NCBI RefSeq assembly: GCF_001273755.1 | Contig: NZ_LGYA01000001.1 | Span: 124,001 to 188,000, forward strand | Direction: 5' to 3' | Length of the DNA stretch: 64,000 nt | Source of the DNA: Peribacillus butanolivorans | GTDB lineage: Bacteria > Bacillota > Bacilli > Bacillales > DSM-1321 | In this document: piece by piece, positions 26,294 to 34,997 of the stretch | How positions within the stretch are numbered: the first letter of the stretch is position 1 | Layout: every line of letters begins with the position of its first letter | Notes under the pieces: generated by a model | Databases searched by the model: none | The model's input: the letters and a program-made list of their open reading frames with translations, nothing else | Told to the model about the DNA's origin: nothing | Translations under genes and position numbers: made by a program

Positions 26294-27763
26294 TTATTCG
26301 ACTTGAATATTTTGCGTTCGGCAAGTATACCATGTGTAAAACTCGTCAGCATATTCAACTGATACGTCTTGAAGCTTTGTATGATGCACTGGTTTGGAGC
26401 GGTTAACAGTTTCAATTGAGGCAAGACCAAAGAGTTTTTGTAATTTCGAACGTTCTACTTCAATTTGAATGACTTTGCTTCTTTTTGTAATAAACAGTGA
26501 CGTTTCTAAACTTCCCGATTTGAACTGAATAATCTCGTTATTTAACAAATAACGACTATTTTTGTAATCTAATATTCGCAATGTGTAAATAAGGGCGAGT
26601 AAGATCACTGATACATACCATATGGCCGGTTTAAAATAATAGATTGCCACGGTCGTAAGGATCCAGAAAAGGCTGGGCCGCAACATTCGTACTTTGAACG
26701 CTTGTTTCGATAAGCGTTCCATCGAACGTTCCACTTTGTAAGTAGGTAAAATCTCTTCTATCATCGCATACGCACGGTCAACCGATAAAAACGGATAGAG
26801 AGTATTTGTTTCTAGTTCTTTATCGCCTGTACTTCCTGCGCTTATCAGTTTTACTTCCGCTAAACCAAGCATTCTTTTAATGAGTGATTGGGTGATCTCG
26901 ACTGCTTGTACTTTTTCTTTCTGAATCGAAAAAGCAGATTCGTCAAGTACACCTTTCTTAATATACACGCGTTCATGGTCTGATGATATTTCATACTTTC
27001 CAAATTTAACGAACGTGGAAATAATTCCGAATGCAACGGCTATACAAATAATGCCGATGAGGGCTATGGTTACAATCCACCATGTATCTAATAACGTTGC
27101 AAGCAACCCTTCGGCATTTTCCATATTGAAAAAATCATCGAGTGTATTATAAATAGTAGCGACAATCGGTATAAGCGCCAGGAAGCTGAGTGATGTAAAG
27201 GAGGCTTTCAGCACATCCTGTTTGGTAGGTGTAAAATGAATCGTCTTTTCAGAAACTGATTCAAAAATTTCCAGGGTATCCTCTTCAGTACCATCGACTT
27301 CGATAACAGAAAGTTCTTGTATCAACGATAATTCCTGTTCAAGTCGTTTGGCCTCTTTTTGAGAAATAACCTCAAATGGTACAGAACCTTGATCATCAGT
27401 CATCCCGGTTTCAAATGTTAATGAAGTTAAGTTGAAAAGTTTGTGGAATAGAGTTGTACGTCGCTGTACGTTTTGTACTTTAAGAAACGGAACTGTTCGA
27501 AACGACTTGGAGATAAGCCCTGATGTAATATGAACGGTTCCTTCTTTAATTTGGTATTTATATGTATACCATTGAAGGATAACTGAAATAACTCGCCATA
27601 CCAAGTAAACTAGAAACCCGATTTGGAGCACCTTCATATATGTCTTTTCAGTACCGAAGTTTAGTACATAAAGCATGATAATAAAAAACAAGTTCCCTTT
27701 CATTACTTTCCCTAATTCGAAAGGGATTTTGAACGGGTGTAACCGTTTTGCATGTTCTTCCAT
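26294..27763 (-). CDS. ydbT: PH-domain membrane protein YdbT
   Basis: A 489-residue membrane protein with three bacterial PH (bPH2) repeats, each following a pair of hydrophobic helices; the repeated pattern of type GTVHITSGLISKSFRTVPFLKVQNV recurs near residues 75, 270 and 400. It matches B. subtilis YdbT (493). With YdbS it forms a two-gene unit, with start and stop two bases apart. In B. subtilis ydbST belongs to the sigma-W envelope stress regulon and protects from some bacteriocins; an ECF-like promoter precedes ydbS here. Confidence 0.9.
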   Translation of the reverse strand: MEEHAKRLHPFKIPFELGKVMKGNLFFIIMLYVLNFGTEKTYMKVLQIGFLVYLVWRVISVILQWYTYKYQIKEGTVHITSGLISKSFRTVPFLKVQNVQRRTTLFHKLFNLTSLTFETGMTDDQGSVPFEVISQKEAKRLEQELSLIQELSVIEVDGTEEDTLEIFESVSEKTIHFTPTKQDVLKASFTSLSFLALIPIVATIYNTLDDFFNMENAEGLLATLLDTWWIVTIALIGIICIAVAFGIISTFVKFGKYEISSDHERVYIKKGVLDESAFSIQKEKVQAVEITQSLIKRMLGLAEVKLISAGSTGDKELETNTLYPFLSVDRAYAMIEEILPTYKVERSMERLSKQAFKVRMLRPSLFWILTTVAIYYFKPAIWYVSVILLALIYTLRILDYKNSRYLLNNEIIQFKSGSLETSLFITKRSKVIQIEVERSKLQKLFGLASIETVNRSKPVHHTKLQDVSVEYADEFYTWYTCRTQNIQVE

Positions 27764-27765
27764 TG

Positions 27766-28260
27766 TTAATCCACTTCCTTAATTTTTGCGAAATGGGCAA
27801 TTTTATCTCGTAGTTCATACGCTTCTTTCTCTGAAATGGCAGGTATGTCATGGGAAGCACCCATTGTCCCGATACTTATTGAATAAAGATTATATTTCCG
27901 CAAAAGCGGACCTTGGTTCAACTTGACTGATTGTACTTTCGTCATCGGAATAAGTTCGTGAGTTTCCTTCCATGCTCCTTGTTTTGTTTGAATGAATTCT
28001 TCGCTCACGTCGTAACGCCAATACTTTTGCAAAAGGATTGGTTCAATAAAGATGGACCATATTGCATGAAAAAATAGTAATACGATAAGGCCGGTTAAAG
28101 TCCATCCAATCCATTCTTTCCAAGCAAAATAATTATCGACATACAATAGAATGCTAAGGACGGCGAGGATTACAAGATTGGTAATGGTTTCAGTCATCCG
28201 CCAAACTTTAACGGATTCTTTGGAAATTTTCTTCGTGGGCGGTTGAATCATTGAATACAT
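27766..28260 (-). CDS. ydbS: PH-domain membrane protein YdbS
   Basis: A 164-residue protein with two membrane helices (about 30-80) and one bPH2 domain (RYDVSEEFIQTKQGAW, LIPMTKVQSVKLNQGPLLRKYN). It is the first gene of ydbST and acts with YdbT in the membrane. ATG 28260 follows AGGAG. Confidence 0.9.
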   Translation of the reverse strand: MYSMIQPPTKKISKESVKVWRMTETITNLVILAVLSILLYVDNYFAWKEWIGWTLTGLIVLLFFHAIWSIFIEPILLQKYWRYDVSEEFIQTKQGAWKETHELIPMTKVQSVKLNQGPLLRKYNLYSISIGTMGASHDIPAISEKEAYELRDKIAHFAKIKEVD

Positions 28261-28291
28261 ATGTTCACTCCTTACTGTGTCTTAATACTAA

Positions 28292-28318
28292 TACGAATAA
28301 ACTTTCAGAAAAGTTCCC
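28292..28318 (-). promoter_or_regulatory. ECF (sigma-W-like) promoter of ydbST
   Basis: On the minus strand GGGAAC followed by TTTT at 28318, a 17-base spacer and CGTATT at 28295 resemble the sigma-W pattern TGAAAC-N16/17-CGTA. The target operon is a known sigma-W target in B. subtilis. Confidence 0.6.
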
Positions 28319-28542
28319 TAAATATCATCTAAAGGGATGAAAAAGAGCCCTATTAGGTATGGGGGCCGTTTATTGATAAAAGTGTAGATTGGTAAATGAT
28401 TAGCTGAAACACCGCTTGAATAATTGGGGAATTTCTTGTGTATGTATTAGGTGAAACTTTCAAGTGAATCTTCACTTTTTATCTGACCATAAAATGGACA
28501 AGATAGTAGGGATGAGTTTTTTTCAGAGTAGGAGTGGTATGT

Positions 28543-30033
28543 TTGTCATATAAAAGGAAGCTGAGTTTTATATTCTTCCTGTTTTTGATTTGCTTTTTTA
28601 ATGGAGAATCGATGCAGGCGTCGAATGAAGAGGGAATTCTAGGTCAGGAAATTCAGCGGATTTTGAATGAGTCACCAGCATTGGCAGGTGCCTTAGTGGG
28701 AATTTCCATTCGTTCAGCAGAAACGGGAGAAGTGATTTATGAACGCGGTTCGCAAACTAGACTGCGGCCTGCCTCGAATCTAAAGCTTTTGACTGCTGCG
28801 GCAGCACTTGAAACATTAGGTGATGATTATGTTTTTCAAACAGAACTGTACATAAAAGGATTGCAGGTCGACCATGTTCTGCAGGGGGATGTGTATCTGA
28901 AAGGAAAAGGAGATCCTACTTTATTAGAAAAGGATTTTGATGAGTTGGCAGCTTCACTGAAGCAAAATCAAGTCCAAATCGTCCATGGAAATCTCATTGG
29001 GGATGACACCTGGTATGATGATGTTCGTTATTCCAAGGACTTAGTTTGGAGTGATGAGTACGAATACTACGGAGCGGCTGTTTCAGCATTAACCGCTTCC
29101 CCGAATGAAGACTATGATACCGGGACAATTCTCGTGGAGGTATCTCCCGGTAAAAAAGCTGGTAAAAAGGCAACAGTGAAGATGAAACCGGAAACGGAGT
29201 ATGTGGAAATCATAAACAAAACAAAAACCGTAGCAGCGGATGGAAAGAAGAAAATCGATGTCGAAAGGTTTCATGGCAAAAATGTTATAACGGTATCCGG
29301 GACCATTCCGGAACATGCTGGGCAGACGAAAGAGTGGTTTTCGGTGACAGATCCTACAGAGTATGCACTAAACCTATTTGAAAAATCAATGAAGAAACAA
29401 GGAATCAAAGTGGTCGGTGAAAAGAAGCAAGGTAAAACGCCAGTAGATGCAAGGATGATTGCCACTCATGAATCAATGCCGCTTTCACAACTTCTTATTC
29501 CTTTCATGAAGTTGAGTAATAACAGCCATGCCGAGGTTTTGGTAAAAGAAATGGGTAAAGCGGCAAATGGAGATGGAAGTTGGGAAGATGGATTGAAAGT
29601 GGCAAAAAGCGAGTTGGCGTTAATGGGCCTCGATATGCATACGATTAAGATGCGTGATGGATCCGGCATTTCCCAAGTCAATATGATCCCTGCAAATGAA
29701 ATCACTAGTTTACTATATGCCGTTCAGGAAAAAACATGGTTTCCTGCATACTTAAATGCATTGCCAGTTGCAGGGGTTGAAGAACGAATGGTTGGCGGAA
29801 CGCTAAGAAAGAGGATGAAAAAGACTAATGCAACTGGGAACGTTCGCGCAAAAACAGGGACAATTTCAGGGACGAGCTCCTTATCTGGTTATGTGACGAC
29901 CAAAAGAGGGGAAAAAATCATCTTTTCCATTCTCTTGAATAACTTTGTAGAAGAAAAAGGCATCACGGCCATACAGGATAAAATAGCCGTGATGCTGGCA
30001 GATCAGGAAAACTTGTTAGAAAGTGGTCTTTAG
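28543..30033 (+). CDS. dacC: D-alanyl-D-alanine carboxypeptidase/endopeptidase (PBP4 type)
   Basis: A 496-residue peptidase S13 penicillin-binding protein that trims peptidoglycan stem peptides outside the membrane. An N-terminal signal peptide (hydrophobic core FIFFLFLICFF) is followed by the active-site motifs SNLK (SxxK, about residue 84), SNN (SxN) and KTG in RAKTGTISGTSSLSGY. Length fits B. subtilis DacC (491). I choose TTG 28543 because AGGAG lies eight bases upstream; GTG 28534 overlaps that site. Its stop codon overlaps the end of the convergent HAD gene. Confidence 0.92.
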   Translation: MSYKRKLSFIFFLFLICFFNGESMQASNEEGILGQEIQRILNESPALAGALVGISIRSAETGEVIYERGSQTRLRPASNLKLLTAAAALETLGDDYVFQTELYIKGLQVDHVLQGDVYLKGKGDPTLLEKDFDELAASLKQNQVQIVHGNLIGDDTWYDDVRYSKDLVWSDEYEYYGAAVSALTASPNEDYDTGTILVEVSPGKKAGKKATVKMKPETEYVEIINKTKTVAADGKKKIDVERFHGKNVITVSGTIPEHAGQTKEWFSVTDPTEYALNLFEKSMKKQGIKVVGEKKQGKTPVDARMIATHESMPLSQLLIPFMKLSNNSHAEVLVKEMGKAANGDGSWEDGLKVAKSELALMGLDMHTIKMRDGSGISQVNMIPANEITSLLYAVQEKTWFPAYLNALPVAGVEERMVGGTLRKRMKKTNATGNVRAKTGTISGTSSLSGYVTTKRGEKIIFSILLNNFVEEKGITAIQDKIAVMLADQENLLESGL

Positions 30034-30695
30034 TATCCCTTAGAAATGTAAGTTTGTAGTTCTAGAAAATCAGCGATGAGTATATCTGCATCTTTCATTT
30101 CATTTTCATCGGCAAATCCGAATTGACAGCCTACAGCCACTAAGCCATTTTCCTTTGCTGCTTCGATGTCGGATTTCCGGTCACCAATCAGGATGGCTTT
30201 CTCAATTTGATAGTCTTTCAATAGCATTCGCACTAAATCGGTCTTCGAGCCTTTCGAAGACCTTTCCACACTGTATATGTCCGTAACATATTCATTTAGC
30301 CCAAAATATGAACAGATTTCTTTCAAGTACCTTTCAAGACCATTGCTAGCAATGAAAATGGAAATTCCAAGCTGTTTGATCGTTGACAAGGTCTCCATGA
30401 CGTGAGGAAAAAGCTGACCTTTTCCTTCTTTGATTTCTTGATTCAAACATTCTAAAAAAAGTTGGTCCGTCTGACGGCGAATATGCTCGGGATGCTTTGG
30501 CAATAAGGTTTCCCAAACGACAGTTAATGGGACGCCCATAATCCTTTGGTACGTGGCAAGCGGGGTATCTCCTGTCCAGCTCCCTTCTGATCGAAGGATT
30601 TCAAACGTTCGTTCAAGTGAAGGACCTAATATCTTATTTGTTTGAAACAAGGTGCCGTCCATATCGAAAATGGCGGCAAATTGGATTTTATTCAA
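30030..30695 (-). CDS. HAD-superfamily hydrolase
   Basis: A 221-residue HAD phosphatase with motif I FDMDGTLFQTN, motif II SN in FIASNGLERYL, a conserved lysine before motif III and motif III IGDRKSDIEAAKENG. An alpha-helical cap sits between I and II, as in PGP-like (class I) enzymes. The substrate is unknown. TTG 30695 is preferred because AAGGTG precedes it by six bases; GTG 30704 lies within that site. It converges on the carboxypeptidase gene with a 4-bp overlap. Confidence 0.85.
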   Translation of the reverse strand: MNKIQFAAIFDMDGTLFQTNKILGPSLERTFEILRSEGSWTGDTPLATYQRIMGVPLTVVWETLLPKHPEHIRRQTDQLFLECLNQEIKEGKGQLFPHVMETLSTIKQLGISIFIASNGLERYLKEICSYFGLNEYVTDIYSVERSSKGSKTDLVRMLLKDYQIEKAILIGDRKSDIEAAKENGLVAVGCQFGFADENEMKDADILIADFLELQTYISKGY

Positions 30696-30785
30696 TAGTT
30701 GCACCTTCTTCTTAGATTTTTATCCTCTTAAGGAAGGAATATAAGGGAGGGAGGATAGAAATAAGTAGTATAGGAGGAATGTTTT

Positions 30786-31391
30786 ATGAACTTCCCAACA
30801 CTTCAAGGACCTTATACGATTCAGAGTCTTATAGCTAACATTCATACGTTATCCAAAAAACAATCTCCATATTTAATCGCCATAGATGGTCGCGGAGGAT
30901 CCGGAAAAAGTACGCTCGCGGCCCGTATTCAATCAGAATGTCCGGGTAGCACGGTTGTTCATATGGATGATTTTTATTTGCCGTCATCACAGAGAATCCA
31001 ACTGCCTCCCTCCAAAAAGCAAATTGGTGCGGACTATGATTGGCAACGGGTTTTTGGTCAGGTTCTGCAACCGCTTAACTGGAGGGGGAAAGCGAAATAT
31101 CAACGGTATGATTGGGAAACGGACGCAATGGGCGAATGGCATACGATTCCTGCTGAAGGCCTTGTTATTATTGAAGGAACGTATTCCACTCGTAAAGAAC
31201 TAGCTGAACTTTATGATTTCACAATCTGGGTAGAATGTCCCCGAAATCAGCGTTTGGAACGGGGACTTGAGCGTGATGGTGAAGAAGCGCGTCCGATGTG
31301 GGAGGATAACTGGATGGTGTATGAAGATCTCTATGTTGACACACATAGGCCACAAGAAAGAGTGAATCTTGTGGTGGACGGAACCAGATGA
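30786..31391 (+). CDS. Uridine-kinase-like P-loop NTPase
   Basis: A 201-residue P-loop kinase with Walker A GRGGSGKST at about residue 37, the lid-side MDDFYLPSSQR segment typical of uridine and phosphoribulokinase folds, and a Walker B-like VIIEGTYS. It probably phosphorylates a nucleoside or small sugar-like molecule. It is shorter than true uridine kinases (about 210) and lacks close operon partners. ATG 30786 follows AGGAGG. Confidence 0.78.
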   Translation: MNFPTLQGPYTIQSLIANIHTLSKKQSPYLIAIDGRGGSGKSTLAARIQSECPGSTVVHMDDFYLPSSQRIQLPPSKKQIGADYDWQRVFGQVLQPLNWRGKAKYQRYDWETDAMGEWHTIPAEGLVIIEGTYSTRKELAELYDFTIWVECPRNQRLERGLERDGEEARPMWEDNWMVYEDLYVDTHRPQERVNLVVDGTR

Positions 31392-31412
31392 ATTCAGACT
31401 CTTTGTTCTGCC

Positions 31413-31458
31413 TTTCACATCTGCCCCATTGCAATTGGGGCAGATGAAATTTGTTTTT
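31413..31458 (+). terminator. Terminator of the uridine-kinase-like gene
   Basis: A stem of at least ten pairs (CATCTGCCCCA with TGGGGCAGATG) is followed by a T-rich tail. Confidence 0.75.
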
Positions 31459-31583
31459 CAGTACGCTCATCGCAGAAGGTATATTCATGGACTCAAGAAT
31501 ATAGGCGAGTGCCTGTGTTGTTCTCCGTTGTACATGTTTTACAGTACTTCTCAACTCCAATCATCATAGACTATGAATAAGGC

Positions 31584-32130
31584 TCTATGTCAGCATAATT
31601 TCAGTGAATTTCATTATGCAGATTTGCCAAGGAAATCTGGTAATCAATTCTGCACTATAGCACATTCCATCAGGGCCTATCCCCTCTAATGTAGCGGTCG
31701 CATCTTATATTAAGATAGGAATGAATCCGAGGTTACCGGACATCCGGGTGGTGGTCTCTACGCAATGATTGGTCGTTAATCCAGTAATGATAACCTGGGG
31801 ACAAGCTTCTTCTCTTAAAATCTTCTCAAGATTGGTACCGATAAACGCATTATTCACATATTTTGTGAGAATCCATTCAGCTGACTTTGGTTGACTGAAC
31901 GCTTTAAACAGGCTTGTTTCATTCTCGAGATAAAAGAGGGAATCCTTTGATTCAGATAAGTACAGTATATAAATTACCTGCCGACTAGACACCCGCCATG
32001 CTTGAATGGACCGGGCAATAGTAAATTCTGCCTGAGGATTGTTGCGCCTGCCCTAATTAGGATCATCGAATGCCTTTTGGATATCGACAACGATAAGCAG
32101 GACATTCTTTTTCAGCTTTGTTCCCATCAT
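31584..32130 (-). pseudogene. Isochorismatase-family hydrolase, inactivated
   Basis: The minus strand reads as a cysteine hydrolase in one frame from ATG 32130: KKNVLLIVVDIQKAFDD, then TAG where the family has tryptophan (DPN-stop-GRRNNP), then the body including ITGLTTNHCVETTTRMSGNLGF with the catalytic cysteine. A TAA then breaks the frame before DATATLEGIGPDGMCYSAELI, and a further 1-base insertion shifts the last residues. Two nonsense mutations and a frameshift make it a clear pseudogene. An AAAGGA site remains upstream. Confidence 0.88.
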
Positions 32131-32236
32131 TCCTTTTCTGTGTCGAAGTTACTTTTAATTGTAATGGTTTACCTGTAACATTTATATTGAATTTTTAGAT
32201 AAATTTCTGAGAAGCCGGAAATATTGGGGGAGAACT

Positions 32237-32878
32237 ATGTTTACTAATGACGAACAAGCAGCCGTATATAAAGCTATTTATAATCGAAGGGATATCAGGA
32301 GTTTTTTACCCGATCCCATTTCAAAGGAAATACTGCAAAGAATTTTGGATGCGGCACACCATGCCCCGTCTGTAGGATTTATGCAACCTTGGAGTTTTAT
32401 TGTTGTTTCATCTCAGGAAATCAAAAACCGCTTGGCCTGGGCAGCCGATAAAGAGAGAAGAGCGCTCGCAATTCATTATGAAGGCGGAAAAGAAAATAAA
32501 TTTCTTAGTTTGAAAGTTGAAGGGTTAAAAGAAGCACCATATACCATCTGTGTAACCTGTGACCCGACACGGGGAGGTTCCCATGTGTTGGGGCGGAACT
32601 CGATTCCAGAAACCGATATTCTATCCACTGCCTGTGCGATTCAGAATATGTGGCTAGCTGCCTGTGCCGAGGGATTAGCAATGGGATGGGTCAGCTTTTA
32701 CAAGAAAAATGATATCCGTGATATTTTGGATATACCGCCGCACGTCGAGCCTATCGCACTTATGTCGGTTGGCTATACTGATCAATACCCGGATAAACCT
32801 ATTCTTGAATTAGCCAACTGGGAAAAGAGACGGTCTAAGGATGATCTTATTTTTGAAGATAAGTGGGGTAAAAAATAA
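32237..32878 (+). CDS. bluB: 5,6-dimethylbenzimidazole synthase BluB
   Basis: A 213-residue nitroreductase-fold enzyme that breaks down reduced FMN with oxygen to make DMB, the lower ligand of vitamin B12. Marks of BluB are YNRRDIRSFLPDPI at the N-terminus, APSVGFMQPWSFI, and the DPTRGGSHVLGRNSIPETD lid with MGWVSFY. No cobalamin riboswitch or other B12 genes are visible nearby, so it may serve salvage with the rest of the pathway elsewhere. ATG 32237 follows GGGGGAG. Confidence 0.92.
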   Translation: MFTNDEQAAVYKAIYNRRDIRSFLPDPISKEILQRILDAAHHAPSVGFMQPWSFIVVSSQEIKNRLAWAADKERRALAIHYEGGKENKFLSLKVEGLKEAPYTICVTCDPTRGGSHVLGRNSIPETDILSTACAIQNMWLAACAEGLAMGWVSFYKKNDIRDILDIPPHVEPIALMSVGYTDQYPDKPILELANWEKRRSKDDLIFEDKWGKK

Positions 32879-32963
32879 AACTCTTTGTACCTTCATTCAT
32901 GCTAGTGAGGAGAAAATTTGGTGATGTAGCTTTATACTTTTAATAATAAAAACAGGAAAAACA

Positions 32964-33176
32964 GTGAACAAATTTGACTCCAATCTTATCCTCTCTCTCG
33001 AATTACAATCCACTACGCATATTGAGTGTAGGCATGTGGAGAGGAATGTTGTGATAGGGTATCATCGGGCTGTCGTTTCTTCAGTTGCTTTTGATTGTAT
33101 CGGTCAGAGTAAAGTCAGAGGAGAAGACGATAAATGGGAAGTCGTTCAAACTAGTGCTGCCGTTTCCCGATGTTAA
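32964..33176 (+). CDS. Possible small protein, unrecognised
   Basis: An open frame of 70 codons starting with GTG and ending before the rpoN terminator. There is no clear ribosome site and I recognise no family. The composition is protein-like near the end (IGQSKVRGEDDKWEVVQTS), so a gene fragment is possible. Chance occurrence is equally likely. Confidence 0.25.
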   Translation: MNKFDSNLILSLELQSTTHIECRHVERNVVIGYHRAVVSSVAFDCIGQSKVRGEDDKWEVVQTSAAVSRC

Positions 33177-33192
33177 AGTTTAACTATAAAGA

Positions 33193-33232
33193 GAAAAAAA
33201 CTAGCTGTACTTTTACACAGCTAGTTTTTTTG
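33193..33232 (-). terminator. Terminator of rpoN
   Basis: ACTAGCTGT pairs with ACAGCTAGT; A and T runs flank the stem, directly after the rpoN stop. Confidence 0.88.
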
Positions 33233-33234
33233 TT

Positions 33235-34608
33235 TCAAAATCTCCGGCGTTTAGAAGATCCAGGTATACCGAGGTCTTCACGGTATTTTGCGATGGTCCG
33301 ACGGGATATTTTGGTTCCTTCATTTTCAAATATTTGACAAAGTTTTTGGTCAGAAAAAGGCTTTATTTTATCTTCATCGGCGATCAAGACTTTTATTTTT
33401 TCTTTGATGGTAAGAGTGGATTCGGTTTCTTGGCTGTTCACTCGGTTTAAGCCTCTAGTAAAGAAGTTCCTTAATTTGAAGAGGCCTTGCGGAGTTTGGA
33501 TATATTTATTGCTCGTGGCCCTGCTGATTGTTGATTCATGAAGCTGGAGTTTTTCGGAAATATCTTTCAGTGTCATAGGTTTTAATCCAGCAATCCCTTT
33601 CAAGAAAAAATCCTGTTGTTCCTCTACAATGGTTGCTGTCACTTTGTAAAGGGTCATTTGCCTTTGTTCAAGACCTTTAATCAGTAATTGAGCATCATTT
33701 AAGTGATTTTTGACGTAATCTTTAGCTGGGTCGCCCGGCTTAGTGGCTAATATATTCGTATAGTAATGGTTGATTGATAGTTTAGGTGCGAAACTGTTGT
33801 TAACCGTAATCAGATAGCCATCCTTTTCTTTTTCTACGAATACGTCCGGAACGATGTAATGGGTCATATCATTAGAAAAATGACTGACGGGACGGGGATT
33901 TAACGTGCGGATAAAATCTGATGCCTCTTGGACTTCCTGAATAGTTACTTTGTAAAGGTTGGCTATTTTCTTGTAACGCTTTTCAGCTAAATCTGTTAAG
34001 TGCTTATCTATAATAGTGTACGCTAATTCATTATAATGCTCATGCTCACGCAGCTGAATGAGTAAACAATCAGTCAAATCTCTGGCACCCACTCCGATGG
34101 GGTCAAGGGATTGCAGAACTTGAATCATGTCTTCAATTTCTTCCATAGACACGGAAAAAAGAGAGGCTGCCCAATCTGCATCCACTTCAAGAAATCCATA
34201 TTCGCTTAAGTTTCCAATTAAAAATGCGAGGATCTTTCTTTCAAGAGGTTTCAAGAATTTCAGCATACTCACTTGTTCTAGTAAATGATTTTCTAGTGTT
34301 TCTGTGTTTACTGAATAATTATTGATAGGGTTATAATCACTGTCTCCATTGAATCCTTTACTTGTAGCCGAAGATCCTCCTGCCTGAGTGTTTATTTTAT
34401 TTGTACGTATACCAGATTCAGAGAGAGAGGCGAGAGGGTCTTTAAATGTTTCGGTTATTTCGAGAACAGGATTTTCGTTAGCCTGTTGGTGTAAAAAATC
34501 TATAAGTTCATGTGCAGAATATTGTAGAATATTGATCGATTGCTGTAATTGAGGGGTCAAAGCTAACTTCAAAGTTTGCTTTTGATACAGTTCAAAGCCT
34601 ACCTGCAT
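33235..34608 (-). CDS. rpoN: RNA polymerase sigma-54 factor (SigL)
   Basis: A 457-residue sigma-54. Region I is glutamine-rich (LALTPQLQQSINILQ and NENPVLEI), followed by the core-binding domain, the helix-turn-helix (LHESTISRATSNKYIQTP) and the RpoN box at the end (ISRRTIAKYREDLGIP). Sigma-54 needs an ATP-driven enhancer-binding protein to open promoters; none is encoded in this window. Two good sigma-54 promoters lie just beyond, driving the aminotransferase and aldehyde dehydrogenase genes. ATG 34608 is the only start with the conserved FELYQKQ N-terminus. Confidence 0.95.
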   Translation of the reverse strand: MQVGFELYQKQTLKLALTPQLQQSINILQYSAHELIDFLHQQANENPVLEITETFKDPLASLSESGIRTNKINTQAGGSSATSKGFNGDSDYNPINNYSVNTETLENHLLEQVSMLKFLKPLERKILAFLIGNLSEYGFLEVDADWAASLFSVSMEEIEDMIQVLQSLDPIGVGARDLTDCLLIQLREHEHYNELAYTIIDKHLTDLAEKRYKKIANLYKVTIQEVQEASDFIRTLNPRPVSHFSNDMTHYIVPDVFVEKEKDGYLITVNNSFAPKLSINHYYTNILATKPGDPAKDYVKNHLNDAQLLIKGLEQRQMTLYKVTATIVEEQQDFFLKGIAGLKPMTLKDISEKLQLHESTISRATSNKYIQTPQGLFKLRNFFTRGLNRVNSQETESTLTIKEKIKVLIADEDKIKPFSDQKLCQIFENEGTKISRRTIAKYREDLGIPGSSKRRRF

Positions 34609-34811
34609 TTATATCAACTTCTTTCATTTTAGATTAACCGAGGGCTCAAAAGGGAAATGAAAATGTTATTAACATGATAATAATACAAATTTTTCAAAAA
34701 TTCAATAATTTATGTCAGGTTATGTAACATCATTAAGAAATTAAATGCAAAAAACGACAATATTAGTAAATAAGTATTAATATTTGTTGAAAAATGGAAA
34801 TTTAAATATGT

Positions 34812-34883
34812 TTGATTTGAATATGAATCGATTGATTTATATTCGAATCAATACGCGCTATTTTTGATTTATTTATGAATCAC
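34812..34883. promoter_or_regulatory. Triple 20-bp enhancer-like element (sigma-54 activator sites)
   Basis: Three similar 20-mers occur: TTGATTTGAATATGAATCGA (34812), TTGATTTATATTCGAATCAA (34832) and TTGATTTATTTATGAATCAC (34864). The shared pattern is TTGATTT-N6-GAATC, an imperfect palindrome. They lie 40-110 bp upstream of a sigma-54 promoter, the usual place of sites for an enhancer-binding activator. Confidence 0.65.
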
Positions 34884-34921
34884 TTTCTCTCTGAATACTA
34901 TTATATAAAGCTCATATACTT

Positions 34922-34937
34922 TGGCATGCATCTTGCT
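34922..34937 (+). promoter_or_regulatory. Sigma-54 promoter of the aminotransferase operon
   Basis: TGGCAT-GCATC-TTGCT matches the -24/-12 consensus TGGCAC-N5-TTGCA, with exactly ten bases between GG and GC. The start codon of the aminotransferase is 60 bp downstream. Confidence 0.85.
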
Positions 34938-34997
34938 ATATAAATACTTATAGAAAATTATAAAAAATCTATTACGTGAGAGAAGGGTGTTTTTTAC

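Noticed and set aside
32140-32236. Cobalamin riboswitch before bluB
   Set aside because: Fewer than 100 bases are available and no B12-box-like sequence is present.
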